Shown here: positions 10,596 to 22,470 of the stretch, piece by piece
Layout of the letters: each line of letters opens with the position of its first letter
Position numbering within the stretch: position 1 is the stretch's first letter
Assembly (NCBI GenBank): GCA_023374045.1
Contig: CM041779.1
Location: 3,844,001 to 3,908,000, forward strand
DNA length: 64,000 nucleotides
Direction: 5' to 3'
Origin: Limonium bicolor
Lineage: Eukaryota; Streptophyta; Magnoliopsida; Caryophyllales; Plumbaginaceae
Made by a program: the position numbers and the translations under genes
Notes under the pieces: model-generated
The model's database searches: none
What the model was told of the DNA's origin: nothing
What the model saw: only the letters and a program-made list of their open reading frames with translations

Positions 10596-12118
10596 CATAT
10601 TACAAGAATTCACCGCATCAGGACAGATACTGCTACTCTCTCACATTTTCCTCCATACTCACCGCCCTCTGTTGCTCCAGCGCCATCGTCGTCGCCACCA
10701 AGCGCCGCCTCCGTCGCTCTTTGATCTCGCCGTCGCTGCCCTTGCCTTGACTTGTCGTCGCTGCCCGCGCCTGCTCCTGTCGCCATCACCGTCAACTGAT
10801 GCGGTAACAACAAGGTAAAACCCTAACTTAGTATGTTCGAATTTCACTAATATATTGCATATTTGTTGTTAAAATTAACATATTAATGGTACATTATGCT
10901 TGTAGATGTTGTATGTATTGTGTGTGTAAAATGTTTGCAAGTTTTGGTTGTTAAATTAATATAATTATGTATGAATACAAGGTGTTTGATGAAATGTCTA
11001 AGTGACAATTTATACTGTTTTAGTTCTTTTTTTAAGTATAGTTAGGGTAGCTTATTTTTTCGGGAATTGATATGCTTTCATATGGGTTGGAACATTAATG
11101 TTTGATCATTATTTGTGCTAATAATTATAAGCAAAAGATTAACATTATAAGCAATATAACTTAGTGCCCTTACTTCATTCTTTTATAGTGTATGCATCTG
11201 CCTTTGTAGAGATTGGTATTGTTGCATCAGTCGCACACTACACTAAAGACGTACTAGGCTGAAACCAGAATCGAAACGGGTAATACACTTTAACAAAGTG
11301 ATCAATTTGGTGTACAAGAGACATACATGTTTTACCCCCCCCCCCCCTCATTTCCGATTGAAATTCTTTTGTTGTGTTTGTGGCACTGCTGTCCCTAGAA
11401 GTGGAATTGCTACATGTCTCGCACACCAAATTGAAAAGAGGGGCTGAAATCAATTCATTTAGGAAGAAGTAATATACTTTAACTAATTATCTCTTCATTC
11501 TCAACACTCGTGTAATTTTGCAACCTAGCTGCGAATAAGGAACATACATGTTGCCAATGATTGAAACTTTGATAGAATTCTCATCTTGTTTGACTGATTC
11601 CAATTGTGGAAATATTTTTCTATTGTATATGACTTTGGTGAATGCTTAATAATAAGCATGAGATGGATCAAATTATGCAAAGGTCATGCCGATATTTTGT
11701 TTACAAATGTCTTGGTAATGTTGTATTTTGTCTTAATATAACAATTTTTTTGTTATCAGGTCTCACTATATATTAGTCTACGACTTCCAACAAAGTTAAA
11801 CCACTACTGTCGCTCCCCGTCTACCAACTATCCTTCTTTTCCCTCTATACATCGCACAAAGTACAAACATGTAAGTAGTTTAACTTATGTTTTTGATTTA
11901 AAAAAATGCAAATATTTGTTGAAATTAAAATGCTACTTTATTTGGGTTTGAACATTAGAGTTAGGCTAGATGTTTGAGGCAAAACTGCTGGTGTATTTGG
12001 GTTTGAACCAGTCACGCTCCATTAGGATATAAACACGTGCAAACTAATGCAATTACTATAGAAATATTTTCAATTCCGTAGTGTGATTCTCATACCCGTT
12101 GTGTGTTTCACATATAGT
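10596..12118 (+). other. Likely 5' leader exons and introns of the CACTA transposase
   Basis: A GC-rich, exon-like block at 10610-10812 ends at CAACAAG|GTAAAA, a plausible 5' splice site. A second exon-like block at about 11760-11870 is bounded by TTGTTATCAG| and ACAT|GTAAGT. An acceptor-like CACATATAG lies just before the ATG at 12119. The GC-rich block has minus-strand frames rich in Gly/Asp/Arg, but codon-like repetition of GTCGTCGCC makes these compositional. The intron-like parts contain a 13-base C-run at 11336-11348 and a diverged direct repeat (about 11229-11291 and 11418-11480). Splicing is inference. Confidence 0.35.
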
Positions 12119-12646
12119 ATGGACCGCGACTGGATGTATGGTGATCGAGGGGATCACTTTGACAGGATGTTGAAAGAGTTATGCAAAGTGACAGTGCAAC
12201 ATAAGAACATGACAAAGATGGTGAAAATTCCATGTCCTTGTGTTGACTGCGGTGTGATAAGACAATATTCAAACATCGAGGAAATTGAATTTCATCTGAA
12301 GACCCGTGGATTTATGGTACATTATAGAAGATAAACATTCCATGGTGAGTCTATTGATGATAACGACATCTCCTCATGCAGTCATGATCGGAAGTGGATG
12401 GGAACCGATCACATCTTTGATACTGTCAATGAGTAAGAACTTCCAGATAATTTAGGTGTCAATGAAATTGATCAGATGGCTTACCATGATGAGCAAATAG
12501 ATGCGATGTTTGACAAAGTCGAGGATAATTTTGCTGATAGGCCGGATGAGTATCAAAGATTACTAGATGCATCCAAAACAGCCTTGTACCCCATGCGCAT
12601 TAAGTACGGTAAATTGACCGGTGTATTAAATTTGTTACTCTGAAAG
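12119..12646 (+). pseudogene. CACTA TNP2-type transposase, N-terminal part (interrupted)
   Basis: From ATG 12119 the frame reads MDRDWMYGDRGDHF, then IPCPCVDCG and FHLKTRGFMVHY. This is the conserved order of the transposase-associated domain (PF13963: MDRSWMY, CPCxxC, H-x-x-x-x-GF). The same frame continues past stops (TAA at 12332-12334 and 12434-12436) into FHGES and an acidic linker, ending at VLNLLL. There element A is inserted, with the GAAAG duplication at 12642-12646. TNP2 proteins bind and cleave CACTA ends. The two stops and the 43-kb insertion make it non-functional. The coding sequence resumes at 55602. Confidence 0.85.
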
Positions 12647-15600
12647 TGTAACACCCCAACAACAACACAACACTTAACAAATGATTGCAGCAGAATACAC
12701 AACTCAACATTTACTTAATTCATTGGCGTTACACGCCGTTAACCACCCACGTGACTAACAAGGCTAATATTTATACATTGTATCGATCTGATGTACCAGA
12801 TTCTCGAGCACCTACACATTACTATCTCGTTCCATTTCCAGCAATCAATATACATTTACATTCCAACTGTACCTAGTATCTATAAACTAATGTTGATAAC
12901 AGTTTCGGTCTTACTACTCCTTCAATTCATAAGCAATTAAATAGCTACCCATGTACAAACAACCACCCCGTCCTACTCTCGAACGGCTTCCAGCTCCATC
13001 GTACCTGAAAGGAGAAAAAGGGTGGCCCCCAAGGGGCTCAGCACCTTTGCTGGTATGGTAATCGTGCAGCCCGCATGCTACCGGGCCACGCACAACTAAT
13101 CGCCGTCTAAGCATGCAGTTGATTATATTTAAATCATGCATATAGGACCATAAACACATAACACATTAACATACTTACAACACCCAAAAGCATAGCAATA
13201 CTTATTGTATAGCAACAACATTCACATGACATAATAGGAACGAATCCCTTGAGGGAAACGAACGAAACATCAGTTAGCCAAACTTGGTAAGCCTAGAGAA
13301 CAATTTCAGTCTCATGCTAAGCTCGTTACACCATAACTTAATTGAATATGCCGGCCTTGATATAGAACCGATCACACCATCCCACCATAAATTTACCTAG
13401 AAGTGTCGGTCTTAATACAGAACCGATCACACCATCACCATAATTTTATTTAGAAGTGTTGGCCTTTATATAGAGCCGATCACACCATCACCATAATTTC
13501 ATTTAGAAGTGTCGGTCTTTATATAGAACCGATCACACCATCACCATAATTTTATTTAGAAGTGTCGGTCTTTATATAGAACCGATCACACCATACACCA
13601 TTCCCCCTAGCCTGAACAAAAGTCATGTAGGTAAGCCTTTTATCAGGCTTGCGGGTGATTGTAATCCAAGAAGGAACACAATCAATAACAGAGTGGGAGT
13701 TGAAGCACATAAGACATCAACTTCCAAACAAACTTTACACATAATCCCGCTAGCCCGAACAAAAGTCAGGTAGCAAAGCCTTTTATTAGGCTTGTGGGTG
13801 ATTGTAATCCAAGAAGGAAAAACAACCAATAACAGAGAGAGAGTTAAAGCAAATATAGACATCAACTCCCAAACAACACGCGTGACCGGAACTACCGGAT
13901 TCCTCATCCCCCATAATATATAATAGTTAGAAGTTCCCTTATGGAACTTATCACATTACGACACCATACAGTGTTATAAACTTGGTTAACACACAAGGGA
14001 GGTAAACACACTTACACACAATAGCAATACACAACAAACACACGGATAGCCGTAGTTGAACATTCCCGTAGGTTGGGTCGTTAGATCCGAATACCAATCT
14101 CTTATGTGATCCTAGAGTCGGTTAGCAAAGGTTAAACACATATTTGAGGTTAAACGGTATCGGAACCTAATACGCCACATAATGAATTACTATAAACTCA
14201 TTTCATGCTATATCTTGCAAGGTGGCAAACACACAGAAAAACAGATTGACACACAAGCCCGTGTAATCCGGTAGAACACAGGTTGCAAGAAAACCATACC
14301 TGTCACCTTGAGGATGGCTAGCCTTACATGGCGACCTCTTAGTCCCGGCTGCCATCTCGACTAGTTTTCGTTCCTATAATTAATTCAGTCGGAACAGTCA
14401 ATTCCTTAATTAACTTCGACTACTTGACATAACGTACGACCTTCTCTTGTTGTTTCTTACATTCCATTTACCTATCACTTATTGCTCACCTTATCTTAAG
14501 GTTTCTCATTAATTAACACTTGTGATCTAAAGTTTCTAATCTTGTCATTAACATTAAACTTTTAGTCCTTAACTTCACGTTATGATTTTCGATTAATAAC
14601 CACTAAGTCCTTGTAGTTTAATCTTAATCATGTAAATCACTTACTCCCCATTATCTCCCAATGGTGTACTACTGATGGCACAAAAAATTTCTCTTTTTTT
14701 TTATATGTAGGTCCGACCGACCCACCGATCGACTCAACCCCCTGGGTCGGTCCATTCTAGAAACATTCTAGTTCACTGGGTTTTTGCCCGACAGACCCAA
14801 GCTCAGCCCGACCGACCCAAAACCCTTTGGGTCGGTCCATTTCTGAGGCATTTTGGCCAGCTATTTACAGTCCAACCAACCCAGCCAGGGTCGGTCCCCT
14901 GGGTCGGTCGACTGTAGAAACCTCCCAAAAATTGTCTATCTTGCTCCAAACTTCTCCACAAACTTTCTAATAGGTTAACATCATTAGGCACTCTAAAACC
15001 TTCATAAATCATCCACCAAACTCTTTTTCTAGCTCACTTATAAGCCCCTTAAACACTTACTCAAATTCTTACAAAATTTCTAACACTTGTAACATTTTTC
15101 CTTAGGTTCCTAAGTGGTAGTTTATGCCTACAACATTAACTAACCAAAATGTTCTCCACAATCATTTTAATCACTCTCAAGCATCATTTCGCATCATCAC
15201 CATGCTTAGTTCACTCCTTGGTCTTTCCAAGACTTAACACCTTATTTACTACCAACTTTTGCACAAGTCTTAACAACATTTATTCCTTGACTTTGGTGTG
15301 TCCAAATCACTCATTTGATCTCTAAATCCTCCAACACTACTCCTAGTTCTTCCTAGCACTCAAGAACACCTTAACTCATCAACTTTCACCAATTTAAATC
15401 CTTAACAATCCCTAGTACAATCTAGGTCACAACACTTCATCAAAACACTTAAAACTCTTGGTTTCTCAACCAAATTTTGCCATAGCTTCTCTAACATACT
15501 CTTACACCCAAACACTTAGTTTTTCATCATTAAACAAGCCGAAGACATAAACATCCTTAAATGAAGGTTCTTTACACACAAACTACACCCAAACTACACT

Positions 15601-17168
15601 ACATCACAATATAGTGCATAAACTTAAATTTCTTGGCTTTTAGGCCTTTAAATGACATGACTCTTAGGCCCTTAAATAACATAAACCTTAAATACTGAAT
15701 TTCCACATATTAAATGCTTTCAACCTACAAATACACACAAGAAATGCTCCCATGTCCTTATAGGCCACCTTGTTGATATTTTGTTAATTCATTTCCCATT
15801 GGCTCTTTAGTTTGTTTATTAAGCAATTAAAGCTCAATTTCCTAAGGCACAAAACTACATTAGGATAGGTCAATTACCTTTTCCTCTTCAAGACTTTCTC
15901 ACTTGTTTTCTCTTGATTAAAAATCGGCAAGAACCCTTGTTTACTTGACAATATTCTAATCAATTATACAAATAAGGGTAATGAGTATTAAGTGTTATAC
16001 TTAAACTCATGAGACAAAACCCTAGATTTACAAGAAGTATTTTAATACACTTGAACTTGTGTTTACCTTATAATTTGAAAGGGAGCTTGATAAAGGATCA
16101 AGGTAGGACTTCTTCTAATCCTTTGGAGATTGAATCAAGCTACTAAAGAGCAAAACAAGGCACCATCAACTATGATTTTTGGCCATATAAGAAATGAGAG
16201 GAAATGTGAATTTTCTTTGGCTTTTCTTACCTTGAAGCAAAGGAGAACAACAAGGTGCAAGAAGTAGAGCTTTTCCCCCTTCAATGGAGATTCTCCATGG
16301 AATGAAACTTGTTTTCTTGGAGATTTGAAAAGATAGAAGTGAAGAGTTTGCTCTAACTAAGAGTAATCTATGCTTAGTTTTGGATTTGGAGCAATATTGA
16401 ACATTTGATGAGTAAATGAAGATGGAGGAAGAATGGTGCTGCAACTTATGGTTTGGATAGGATGAAGGGGAAGAAAATGGTGGGGAAGGAAGAGAATGAA
16501 GGAGAATGAGGAGAGAGGTAGTCTTTTGAAGATATTTTGACTTATAAAGGTATTATCCTCTTTTACTTACTTTTCCTTCATTTCTTTAATTAACTAATAA
16601 ATGGTGGTGACTCACCATGTTGAAAAACCGACCCCCTTTTGTTAATAGGGTATTTTGGAGCTATTTTTACCAATTAAACAACTTATGTTAACTTAATGCT
16701 AAATTAAGCACTATTTGAGCACTATTCACAAATTAGTGCACATATTTGTGAAATTTTTGATTTCCCATTGATTTAGAATTCCTAATGTGATACTAAGTAG
16801 GACACATATTGATTAAGGTGTAATGATGGACATTTAGCCACTCAAAACCCATTTCCAAGACAATTTTTCAAAAACGTGCTTTAAGACTCCTTAAATCACA
16901 TTTTATGTTTAAACTCGTTTTTGAGCTTGGTTTTCTTTGGTAATTGGTTTAACATGTCCTTTATCATGTTAATAATGTCTTGGTAGGCTCTTTGGGTCCT
17001 AACCAAGTTTATCCCAAGCTTAGAGCATGTTTTTGCCCAAATGGTCTTAATGGCGTTTTATTGTGTTTACTATGGTTTAACTTGCTTACTAACATTTCTA
17101 AGGCACGTTTAGCCTTATTATACCATAGTTTATCATTTAATTAACATATTTAGGTTTGGGGTATTTCA
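12647..17168 (-). repeat. 3' LTR of element A (4.5 kb)
   Basis: Uninterrupted copy, TGAAATACCCC...GGGGTGTTACA on the minus strand. It contains the hairpin GGCCCCCAAGGGGCTCA (13024-13040) with ACCTG at 13003-13007 (CAGGT on the minus strand), a tandem repeat block (13350-13830), and three GC-rich GGTCGG/CCGACC inverted-repeat units (about 14710-14915). Frames within it are short and non-coding. Confidence 0.9.
13350..13830. repeat. Tandem repeats in LTR of element A
   Basis: Four to five units of about 60 bp built on TATAGAACCGATCACACC, CATAATTT(T/C)ATTTAGAAGTGT (13353-13600). They are followed by two units about 140 bp apart containing AGCCTTTTAT(C/T)AGGCTTG and GGTGATTGTAATCCAAGAAG. The same blocks are present in the second LTR at 24540-25000. 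Confidence 0.85.
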
Positions 17169-17190
17169 ATCTACCCCCCTTAAAAGAACT
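17169..17190 (-). other. Polypurine tract of element A
   Basis: On the minus strand, TTTTAAGGGGGGTAGAT abuts the LTR start TGAAATACC. This is the plus-strand priming site and fixes the element's orientation. The equivalent site in B is at 50627-50641. Confidence 0.8.
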
Positions 17191-18490
17191 TTGTCCTTAA
17201 AGTTCACAGTTTCCCTCATATCTTTTAATTAGAACACGGGGATTTCTTTGCAAGCTGCAACCTCCATACCAAAACATACTTTTTACATAAAAACCTCGGA
17301 CTTAACGGTCCGGGTAACATAACCATATCCATAACATAACATACCTTACATAATAACCTCGGACTCAACGGTCCGGGTAACATAACCACATTCAGACCCA
17401 TAGGTCTGGATAACATCTATTACACATACCACACAACATGTCTTAGCATGTATGGCAATCGAAAATACCTTTTCCATCTCTTCATGGGCTCAGCCCTAAG
17501 ACTACAGGACATTACAGTCCTCGAGCCCATGTCGAGTACATATACACTGTGATCCCGCAGAACCCGGTCGCGATGGACACCTTCTAGTCCCCGTTCCTTT
17601 GGGAGATCAAAACAATCACTTTCTTTTTAACATATACTTCTCATGTCACCGGTCCGAAGACAAAGGCTCATACGTCCTCAGCTCATGAGCAAGTAATACA
17701 AAAATACTCTTTACGAGGTTAAGTAGAAGAAAATCCTTTATTTAGAAGTATCGATTGAAAATACCAATTGAAAATCCTTTTTGAAAACGCAATACAACTC
17801 CAAGTCCAATTTCTGCTCATTGCATCTTTTCTTAGCGTGGTTATTTGTGACCACTTATAGGGAGCTTCAAGAGTCATCCAACCCTGATGTGATTAGCATT
17901 AGTGTTGAACTATCCTTCCACCCCAATTTGTGTTCGGCTTCCCTTGATCGCATGCAAACCAAGTTCCACCTCCCACTTCAAATTCAAACAACAACTAATT
18001 GCAAACATTTACCCTTTTCTATCTTTTAATCCTTCTAGTCATAATCACAAAGCAACACATCTCCAAGGGTGGAACTCTGTCCATCAACCATTCTTCAATT
18101 CACCTTTAACCAAGTTTTCTAGAAAATTTAATTCTCACTAGGTTCTATATCTATTTCTTACCATTTCACACATCACAATACCACATATATATATTTATCA
18201 AAATACGATACACAATATTACATTTAGTATTATATGAACATATATTGTCGGGGTTTTAGTTCCCCTGGAGTTTCTTTACTCCCTTACACTTGTACTCTCA
18301 TACAAAGGTTACAAAGTAGGTACACTCATCACAATGGTATTCGCATCTTCTGTGCGCAATTACCACAATTAAACCATGAATGAATGCGTATGTTCATGTA
18401 ACATACACACCAATCATCAAAACAAATTATTTTGTGCTATGCACACCATAGTTCATGTACACTTGTACGTAAACATACACTAAGTGATTT

Positions 18491-18530
18491 TGCGCTCTAC
18501 CCCCCTTAAAAGGGATTACGCCCACGTAAT
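18491..18530 (-). other. Second polypurine-tract-like site in element A
   Basis: On the minus strand, GATTACGTGGGCGTAATCCC is followed by TTTTAAGGGGGGTAGAGCGC. The purine run is nearly identical to the true PPT 1.3 kb downstream and is kept in B (49211-49250). The upstream GATTACG...CGTAATC is an inverted repeat. Confidence 0.55.
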
Positions 18531-21500
18531 CAATCACTGAACATTGGTTTGAAATGTTCTGCCGCCGTGAAGTGTTTTAACTTCCACGCGGTCTATTATA
18601 CAATGCGTTCTGGTTAGAGGATCTTAACCATATCGGCAATTTAGTCCCTAAACCAAGAATTCTCATCGGAGTTTGTTTAACTCATATCCGGTTTCGGTTC
18701 TAGCCTGTCAGCAATTAGCCATTTACTCGTATTCACCATGCATATTCAACATCTGAATCATTGGCTCACTAGCTTCTACTGCTCGACTCTGATAACTTTA
18801 GGGGTTGGTTTGCCCCATTCGTTATCCTTAATCTATTGTACATCTCCCTTTTATCACCTTTATCCTGTGAATAACGGTTTCTCAACCGACGCGTGGTATC
18901 TCTTACCGTTGCGCGAATTCGGTGAGTTTTTAAACTTTCCATCCAGTTCTAAGATATTCTGCTGCATATACAGCTGTGTATGTTCATAATTATTCACTTG
19001 GCTTCTTCCGACTTACTGTCGGTTGAGGTTGAGCTACTACCTAATATGTAGTGCTCCCTCGGTTATTTCCAACACTTGAGATATATTCCTTACCGGTATT
19101 TGGTATTCAGTGCTACTGTAGTCACTTATTCGTAATCATGCCTCCACATTTGGTTCTGAACAAGTATTCTTTCATTTGTACGACCTTGCACTTTCTATGC
19201 ATCGGTCCTTATAGCGTTGCGAGTCTCTTTCTACCTTTATTGCGGTGAGGTTCAACTACTATGACGGTTGGTGTTTCCAATGGTTTTATTTGTAGGTCTA
19301 CGCTTAACTGACTTGCGTCATAGTCGTTGGTGTGTTTGCATAACTTCCGTATCCAGTATGGGTTGGTTACATAGCAATCGGGTGTTTTTGTCCCGAGACT
19401 TGTGACTTTGTTTATCATGTTAATTTACTAGGAGTACACTTCCATTCCTTATGCAATTGCAATATAGGAATTCACTCCGTGCTGTAATGAGATCGTTATC
19501 ACATAATACCGGCTACTGGCTTACTGCCCAGTCTGTTTACTATCACTTACCTTGCATATCTACTGAGTTTAACTCATAACTCTGCTTGCTCTCCACAACA
19601 TTGTTTAACAATACTCGTACAACGGTCGCTTACTGCGCACCATGTTCTCACTCATTGTACAACACTAACGTACATGGCATCCACTCTCATATTTGCTTCC
19701 GCTCATGAACTTTCACCATCCATATTATGGTTCGTCGTTTATTTGGATGACTACTGAATACACTATTCTTTAAGTCTTTACGCTCCTTGAGCATTGTTCA
19801 CTCGGTGCTTCGCATTATACACATATGCTACTAAACTAACTGCTCTCCCGCAATAACAACATGGTCAATCCTTAACATATTTCTTGAACTTGGTTCACAA
19901 AACTACCGCTCCCGCGGTCTCACAATATCGAGAGGTATCCCCACTCTTAAAGCAGTGGTTCGTTATCCGCTCTATTCACTTGTATAACATAAAATTTTAT
20001 AATCAATTAAATTTACATAACACATTTGGTTTGTGGCTTATAAGCCTCATTGCCTCGAGCTCTGCTCATTATAGGCTATTCACACAAATTTTACTTCTTC
20101 GTACACCATCACATGGTTTGGAGTTTGTATTGGGCTCCATGACAAGGTCGTTGCATCACGCTTCCTTCCATGGGATGCCCTTTAGAATGTCAAATTGCCT
20201 CCTAATGACTTATGTTTAAACTGATTGTTAGTTTCAACTCTTGTGTTTCTGTCACGATATTTCGTTCAATAATTGTTGACCCAAACACCCTTCAAGGGTT
20301 GCTCCTGGTGTTACTAGGTTATGCCATTACATTTGGCTTGTACTCGTGGGTACGTTTAGTTAACTACATCGCTTTGTGTTCTTGGCTAGGTTTAATATCC
20401 TCTTCCATGAGGATCGATGTCCCCTGATAGCCTAGGTGATCATTTGGGGAATTTCATCCCGTTCGTTGTACACTAACGTATCCATATTAGGCGTCTGCCT
20501 TACCATGTATAGGCTAGTTCTTCGTTCCAGCTATCATGTTTAATCCCTCGTGACTCTTGAGACATATGGGATGTCTTTATTTACTTGTCAGTGCGCTTCG
20601 CATTTCTTGACTCCTGAACATTTCCTTGAAACGAATTCAATAATTCATTTAGTCTCGTTAAGTTAACTGAGTCCTTTCACTTCAATCATTCGATGGTTTG
20701 TATTTTCACTGCTGACCGTAGTACGGAGTCGACTACTTCCCATGTTCCTGACTCTACTCGTATACATATATGGGGTATCGTACTGATACATTGCTACTTA
20801 CCCGACTAACTCATGAATGAGTCTGTCAGGCCTGTAAGCTCCCATTGGTGTGTGGTCATCCCACATTTCATTTTCGTACACTCGTAGTGTCCGTCACACG
20901 CCTAGGTGAAGTATTCTGTTGTCAACTCCTCTCATATCGTCTTATAATCCATGCATTCAGTGCTTCCCGAACTTAATCAAGGGAAGTCTATCCACTGTTT
21001 GTATTTAGTACAGTCTCATTGATATCCTCGGGTTTTAGGATTTTTCTGAGGTTGTTCGAAAGTTGTGTAACTTACCTACCATGTGGTGCTAAGGCTGGTG
21101 TAGGTTCTCTGGTTTGGTTTAAAAGATGATCTAAAGTTTGAGAGAATTTGGGTTTAACAGAAGGTTAGAAATAAATATGAATTTGAAAGAAAATTTGATT
21201 TTGAAAGAGAGTTTGAAAGAAAAATTCTCACGGTATTACAATGTCTTCCTGTCTTAACCGAGTCTAGCTTCTCGCTGACTGGTGTATTCCCAATTACAAA
21301 GGTTTGGCTGTTAAGCCCTTTCATGGTTATGATTTTCTCACTCAACTTCATGGTACTTTACTAAGTACTTTGTAGTTGTTAAAAATTTTCCCCGAACAAC
21401 CCCGTTATAGCAGCACTTGCCATGGCAAGTGCGCCATGTTAACTGGCTATCGGTTCACACACATCGGTTGCAGTATCGTTTTTACCCGTACTGTTTTGAG

Positions 21501-22139
21501 TGGCCTTGTTGGCCTTGACTTTGATACTCTAATTTGGTAATTAATCTTCTGCACATCTTCTCATTGGTCTTCACATGGTAATAATTAACTAGGGTGCTTC
21601 CCATCCTTGAAGACCCCTATTTACTTAGTACTGTATCTTCCTCATAGCCCGTTCCCACACATTTGCCGTGGTCATCGAGACTTGCCTCTTGTTTGGGCAC
21701 TACCTTGTAGTTCCTTAGTCGGTTGGTATACCGTTGGCAACATTATTTAACAATCTTGGTCCCGTAGACACGCGTCTCGGGTTCCGTTACCTCGCCTTTC
21801 TGCCTTGTTGCACGGTTGGTGCGTTCCTCCCTGCTGGGCAAGCTAGTTCCTCTCGACTGATAAGTGTCCAAATGAGCATGATTTATAGGTTATTTCATAT
21901 ATTATATTAACACTTTTCTTGCTCATTTCTCCACTTCGGTTAGTTTTCCTCTAGTTTAGGTTTTATTGTTTATCTCACAAATTTATTGGTTTAACATGAG
22001 GAAAACCAAGCTGGGAGTAAAGTAGACGAAGAGACGAACGCATAGGCGCAAACGGCTCAGAAAACGGAGTCCAAACGAAGAATCTAGAGCCGGTCAAAGT
22101 TTGAAGAAAATAAGTCACGACCATATACATGCAACCGCA

Positions 22140-22290
22140 TGCATTTAGGCGGACTCAGATGCGGACCAACATAAGGCAACCGCCTGAAATGGGGCGGACG
22201 TGAGGCGGACGTGAGGCGGACGTGAGGCGGACACACTTGCAACCGCCTAGCTAGAGGCGGACGTGAGGCGGACGTGACTAAGAATCAATC
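22140..22290. repeat. GC-rich GAGGCGGACGT repeats in LTR E
   Basis: Five full GAGGCGGACGT units in two runs (22202-22237 and 22253-22277), mixed with complementary CAACCGCCT motifs at 22176, 22240 and nearby. The block can form alternative hairpins and lies about 175 bp upstream of the TATA box. Confidence 0.85.
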
Positions 22291-22463
22291 GCGCGCGCCA
22301 GTTTTCTTCTTCGCTCGTCGACTTCGCCCGTCGACTTCGCTTCTGCCTTATCCATCTACTCCGCCCACCGCCTACCTTAATTTCCTCACGCGTCTTCAGC
22401 TCTGTCCCCTGCAATTAATGAGCAATCAATGCTCTTCCTTCTCCTTCCTTCCTCTCCTTCTCC

Positions 22464-22470
22464 TATATAA
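22464..22470 (+). promoter_or_regulatory. Putative TATA box of LTR E
   Basis: TATATAA (followed by ACATACGTACC) after a pyrimidine-rich stretch, in a plausible U3/R position within the 1.55-kb LTR. Confidence 0.5.

Noticed and set aside
11336..11348. Poly-C run
   Set aside because: Simple homopolymer, likely unstable or a sequencing artefact; no functional reading.
19884..20219. 111-codon plus-strand frame in element A's interior
   Set aside because: Antisense to A, no domain match, and isolated among stops; expected by chance in this length of DNA.
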